Of a stretch of DNA of 10,217 nt, positions 7,504 through 10,217 are shown in pieces. Made by a program: the position numbers and the translations under genes. The first letter of the stretch is position 1. Each line of letters opens with the position of its first letter. The notes under the pieces were generated by a model. That model was not told the origin of the DNA. It saw only the letters and a list, made by a program, of their open reading frames with translations, and made no database searches. This DNA is from Candidatus Pelagibacter sp. (GTDB lineage Bacteria; Pseudomonadota; Alphaproteobacteria; Pelagibacterales; Pelagibacteraceae): positions 1 through 10,217 of the forward strand of contig JADHRH010000024.1 in NCBI GenBank assembly GCA_016777545.1. The letters are read 5' to 3'.

Positions 7504-9686
7504 TAAATTTCTCTTTCAATTGTAATCGTCTTAAAGAATTCGATCACATCTCCTTTTTTAATATCATTGAAATCTTTAATAGAAACACCGCATTCCAAGC
7601 CTGCTTTTACTTCTTTTGCTTCATTCTTTTCTCTAAAGAGACTATTCACTTTACCTGTATAAACAACGGCACCATCTCGAAGCAATCTTAGCTCGGAATT
7701 GTTTTTTATTTCACCCTCTGTCACTTTAACACCAGCAACTTTACCAGCTTTCGAAACGCTGAATACTTCTAATACTTCGCAAGTTCCTTGGCCTTGCTCT
7801 TCTGTCTCTGGAGCTAACAAGCCAGATATTTTTTTGGTTATATGATCTAATGCTTCATAAATTATATTAAAGTAAAGTATTTCTAATTTATAACTTCTAG
7901 CTAAATCTTTTGCTTCCTTGTTTGGTCTAATATTAAAGCCTAATAAAATAGCATTCGAAGCTTTTGCTAAAGTGACATCTGTTTCTGTGATAGGTCCAAC
8001 TGCTGATAAAATAATTTTTGTCTTAATATTTTCAATTTTAATTTTTTCAATTGCATTGGCTAGAGCCTCTAAAGAGCCATTAACGTCGGTTTTTAGAATA
8101 ATATTATATTCTTCTTCTGGATCAGCCTCTCCAAAAATATCTGTTTTTTTATTACCCGCTAATTTTTTATTTTTTAACTCTTGTTGTCTATACTCTACGA
8201 TTTCTTCAACTTTAGAGTCATTTTCAACAACAACAAAATCATCTCCTGCATTAGGGGCTCCCTGGAAGCCTACAATTTCAACCGGTGTTGACGGACCTGC
8301 TTCATTAATCAAATCTCCTTTATAATTATAAATAGCTCTTACTTTTCCGTTAGAGGCTCCACTAACGAACAAATCTCCTTTTTTTAAAGTACCTTTGACA
8401 ATTAAAACTGTAGAAACTGGACCTCTTCCTTTATCTAACCTCGATTCAACTACAACACCTGCGGCTGCAATCGAAGGGTCTGCTTTCATATCTAAAATTT
8501 CTGATTGTAATAGAATCAACTCTTTCAATTTATCTAAATTAGTTTTTTTTAATGCAGATATTTCTACGCTCAAAACATCTCCTCCCATTTCTTCAACAAT
8601 CAGTTCATGTTCTAGAAGTTGGTTTCTAACCTTTACGGGATCTGCGCCTTGTAAATCACATTTATTAATGGCAACAATAATAGGAACTTGTGCCGCTTTA
8701 GCATGTTGAATAGCCTCTATTGTTTGAGGTTTAATTCCATCATTAGCCGCAACTACTAAAATAACAATATCTGTAATCTTGGATCCTCTGGCTCTCATTT
8801 CTGTAAACGCAGCATGTCCAGGAGTATCTATAAATGTAATCAAATTTTTATCATTCACATTTACTTGGTAAGCTCCTATGTGCTGAGTAATACCTCCATG
8901 CTCTGAATTCACTACACTTGTATCTCTTAAAGAGTCTAGAAGAGATGTTTTTCCATGATCAACGTGCCCCATTACAGTGACAACTGGCGGTCTAGAAACT
9001 GCATTTTCTAAGTCTTTATCCTTAGATAGAATATCTTTCAGTAACTGATCTGGCTCTTCTTCTATAAGAATTTCGTGTCCAAATTCTTTTACAATAAATT
9101 CTGCTGTGTCTTGGTCAATCGTATGATTAATGGTTACTTTTACATTTTTAGTTAATAGATATTTAATAACCGCACTGGCTCTTTCTGCCATTCTATTAGC
9201 TAATTCTTGAATGGTAATAACTTTTGGAATTTTAACTTGTCTGATTACTTTTTGCCCGTCTGTATCTTGATCACTTTGTTTTTTAAAAAGTTTTTCTCTG
9301 GATCTTTTCACTGCCGCAAGACTTCTGACTTGAACCTCTTCTTCTTCTGATAGTGCTTTGGTAACCGTTAAACGATAATCTCTTTTTTTCCCAGCTGCTT
9401 TTTTATCAGCTTTTTTAGATAGCTCTTCTTGAATCTTTATTTTTGCCCACTCTTTAGCTGATTTAGGCTTTTCAGGGTTCTTTATGATTTTGGGTGTCGG
9501 TGAAGGTTTGCTCTCAGGAGTATTTATACTATCCGATTTCTCAATTACAGGATTGGGAACTTTTGGTTCTTCTTTTTTACCAAAAATAGCAGATGTTTTT
9601 TGTGCTTGTTTTTTATTTACCGAACTGGGCGCATTACCAGTAAAATTTTTTAGAGTTAATTTTTTTTTCTTTTCTTTCGTGCTCAT
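7503..9686 (-). CDS. infB: Translation initiation factor IF-2
   Basis: 727 residues, against 890 for E. coli IF-2; the difference is in the variable N-terminal region, which is here a Lys/Pro/Ser-rich linker of about 145 residues. IF-2 is a GTPase that brings fMet-tRNA to the 30S P site and promotes subunit joining. Domains: an IF2_N-type region (about 148-205), then the G domain from about 235 with GHVDHGKT (240-247), the switch II DTPGH (287-291), NKCD (341-344) and SAL (377-379). Domain II follows (about 405-495), then domain III (about 525-620) with LKTDVNGSLEAL, and the tRNA-binding C-terminal domain (about 630-720) with GQGTCEVLEVF. The start ATG is backed by AAGGTG seven bases upstream. 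A run of nine A's falls at codons 6-9, a slip-prone spot in sequencing or expression. Confidence 0.98.
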   Translation of the reverse strand: MSTKEKKKKLTLKNFTGNAPSSVNKKQAQKTSAIFGKKEEPKVPNPVIEKSDSINTPESKPSPTPKIIKNPEKPKSAKEWAKIKIQEELSKKADKKAAGKKRDYRLTVTKALSEEEEVQVRSLAAVKRSREKLFKKQSDQDTDGQKVIRQVKIPKVITIQELANRMAERASAVIKYLLTKNVKVTINHTIDQDTAEFIVKEFGHEILIEEEPDQLLKDILSKDKDLENAVSRPPVVTVMGHVDHGKTSLLDSLRDTSVVNSEHGGITQHIGAYQVNVNDKNLITFIDTPGHAAFTEMRARGSKITDIVILVVAANDGIKPQTIEAIQHAKAAQVPIIVAINKCDLQGADPVKVRNQLLEHELIVEEMGGDVLSVEISALKKTNLDKLKELILLQSEILDMKADPSIAAAGVVVESRLDKGRGPVSTVLIVKGTLKKGDLFVSGASNGKVRAIYNYKGDLINEAGPSTPVEIVGFQGAPNAGDDFVVVENDSKVEEIVEYRQQELKNKKLAGNKKTDIFGEADPEEEYNIILKTDVNGSLEALANAIEKIKIENIKTKIILSAVGPITETDVTLAKASNAILLGFNIRPNKEAKDLARSYKLEILYFNIIYEALDHITKKISGLLAPETEEQGQGTCEVLEVFSVSKAGKVAGVKVTEGEIKNNSELRLLRDGAVVYTGKVNSLFREKNEAKEVKAGLECGVSIKDFNDIKKGDVIEFFKTITIEREI

Positions 9687-9693
9687 TTTTATT

Positions 9694-9699
9694 CACCTT
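9694..9699 (-). promoter_or_regulatory. Shine-Dalgarno site of infB
   Basis: AAGGTG on the minus strand lies seven bases before the infB ATG at 9686, inside the 21-base gap after nusA. It decides in favour of this ATG. The other ATG at 9708, which overlaps the nusA stop, is out of frame with infB. Confidence 0.6.
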
Positions 9700-9707
9700 G
9701 GTATTCA

Positions 9708-10217
9708 TTAAATGTCAAAAACTTTTTTTCTTGCTCTCATAATCAAGTCATCAGCATCTTTTCTAGAAATATCAAACTCCTCAAGTATACCATCAAATTT
9801 TTCTCTTTTACCTTTGATTTCATCATATCCACCGATTAACTCATCCGTAGCCAATTCTGCAAAATCTTTTAGAGTTTTAATATTATCCTCACCTAGAATT
9901 AATAGCATTCCAAGACTAAGACCTTTGTGGGTAGCCAAATCATCTTCTATACCCAATTCTTTTACTTTTTTAGATACTTCCTCGGCTTCTTCTTGAATGA
10001 ATTCTTTTGCTCTATTTTGAAGCTCTGTTGAAGTCTCTTCGTCAAAACCTTCTATTTTTAAAAACTCAGACAAATTTGCATTTGCGATTGCATTAATTGT
10101 CGGGAATCCTTCAGCCACAAGAAGTTGAGCCATAGTTGTATCTATCTCTAAACTCTTAACTAATTTTTCAGTGTTGTCTTTAAATTCAGTCTGTCTTTTC
10201 TCTGATTCTTCCTTATC
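9708..10217 (-). CDS. nusA: Transcription termination/antitermination protein NusA, C-terminal part, 5' end outside window
   Basis: The frame is open from the right window edge to a TAA at 9708-9710, giving 169 residues; an ATG at 10133 is internal because the coding character (LEIDTTMAQLLVAEGF) runs straight through it. NusA binds RNA polymerase and modulates pausing, termination and antitermination. Only the C-terminal acidic-repeat region is visible, made of two helix-hairpin-helix units: the first around AQLLVAEGFPTINAIANANL and IEGFDEETSTELQNRA, the second around LSLGMLLILGEDNIKTLKDFAELATDEL and ISRKDADDLIMRARKKVF. Such doubled AR domains occur in proteobacterial NusA, where they bind the RNA polymerase alpha C-terminal domain. 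The S1 and KH domains lie outside the window. Twenty-one bases separate it from infB, which is the standard neighbour. Confidence 0.95.
   Translation of the reverse strand, partial: DKEESEKRQTEFKDNTEKLVKSLEIDTTMAQLLVAEGFPTINAIANANLSEFLKIEGFDEETSTELQNRAKEFIQEEAEEVSKKVKELGIEDDLATHKGLSLGMLLILGEDNIKTLKDFAELATDELIGGYDEIKGKREKFDGILEEFDISRKDADDLIMRARKKVFDI

Noticed and set aside
7918-8709. Two plus-strand open frames (7918-8325 and 8395-8709) opposite infB
   Set aside because: They lie fully antisense to conserved IF-2 domains and have no recognisable motif; they are by-products of the infB codon pattern.
9660-9668. Run of nine A's (minus strand) at infB codons 6-9 as a programmed frameshift
   Set aside because: The zero frame continues into full-length IF-2, and the +1/-1 frames lead to stops without a plausible product; a Lys-rich start explains the run.
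9634-9708. 24-codon minus-strand frame whose ATG overlaps the nusA stop (TAATG)
   Set aside because: It overlaps the infB start out of frame, is mostly Lys, Asn and Glu, and the AAGGTG site is placed for the infB ATG instead.

Overview
This is an ordinary housekeeping stretch of a small, AT-rich (roughly one-third G+C by eye) alphaproteobacterial genome. I favour a streamlined marine lineage of the SAR11/Pelagibacterales type, or a relative. The reasons are the alphaproteobacterial style of FabI, the SH3 protein and NusA, the nusA-infB-rbfA-truB-rpsO-pnp order beside a fabA-fabB-fabI cluster, gaps of a few bases or start/stop overlaps, and Lys/Asn/Ile-rich proteins. The lineage is inferred from protein character and gene order, not from a marker search.

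Plus strand, 1-3836: a gene group runs from the C-terminal part of a ThiF/MoeB-family adenylyltransferase (cut by the window edge), through an exported two-repeat SH3-like protein, to fabA, fabB and fabI and finally a secreted-type msrB. fabA/fabB and fabB/fabI each overlap by ATGA. FabA makes and isomerises the 10-carbon enoyl-ACP, FabB elongates the unsaturated product, and FabI does the last reduction of each cycle, so the trio is a compact unsaturated and saturated fatty-acid module of type II synthesis. A 59-base AT-rich gap (789-847) before fabA is the only likely internal promoter site on this strand.

Minus strand, 10217-3881: nusA (3' part only), infB, rbfA, truB, rpsO and pnp are read in that order. 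They link transcription elongation/termination, translation initiation, 30S maturation, tRNA modification, a 30S protein and RNA decay. Spacing is at most 21 bases, and infB/rbfA and rbfA/truB overlap. The ylxR gene that often lies between nusA and infB is absent.

The two groups converge at 3837-3880. This spacer holds a very GC-rich 24-base element (3858-3881) able to form a hairpin, which is the most distinctive non-coding signal in the window. No mobile element, CRISPR array, tRNA or rRNA was seen, and no gene-free stretch exceeds 300 bases. I found no convincing undescribed system. The points worth a second look are small: the junction hairpin, a CxxH zinc-site variant in the ThiF-like protein, a one-residue shortening beside the FabI active site, and an exported MsrB with an unusual cysteine layout.
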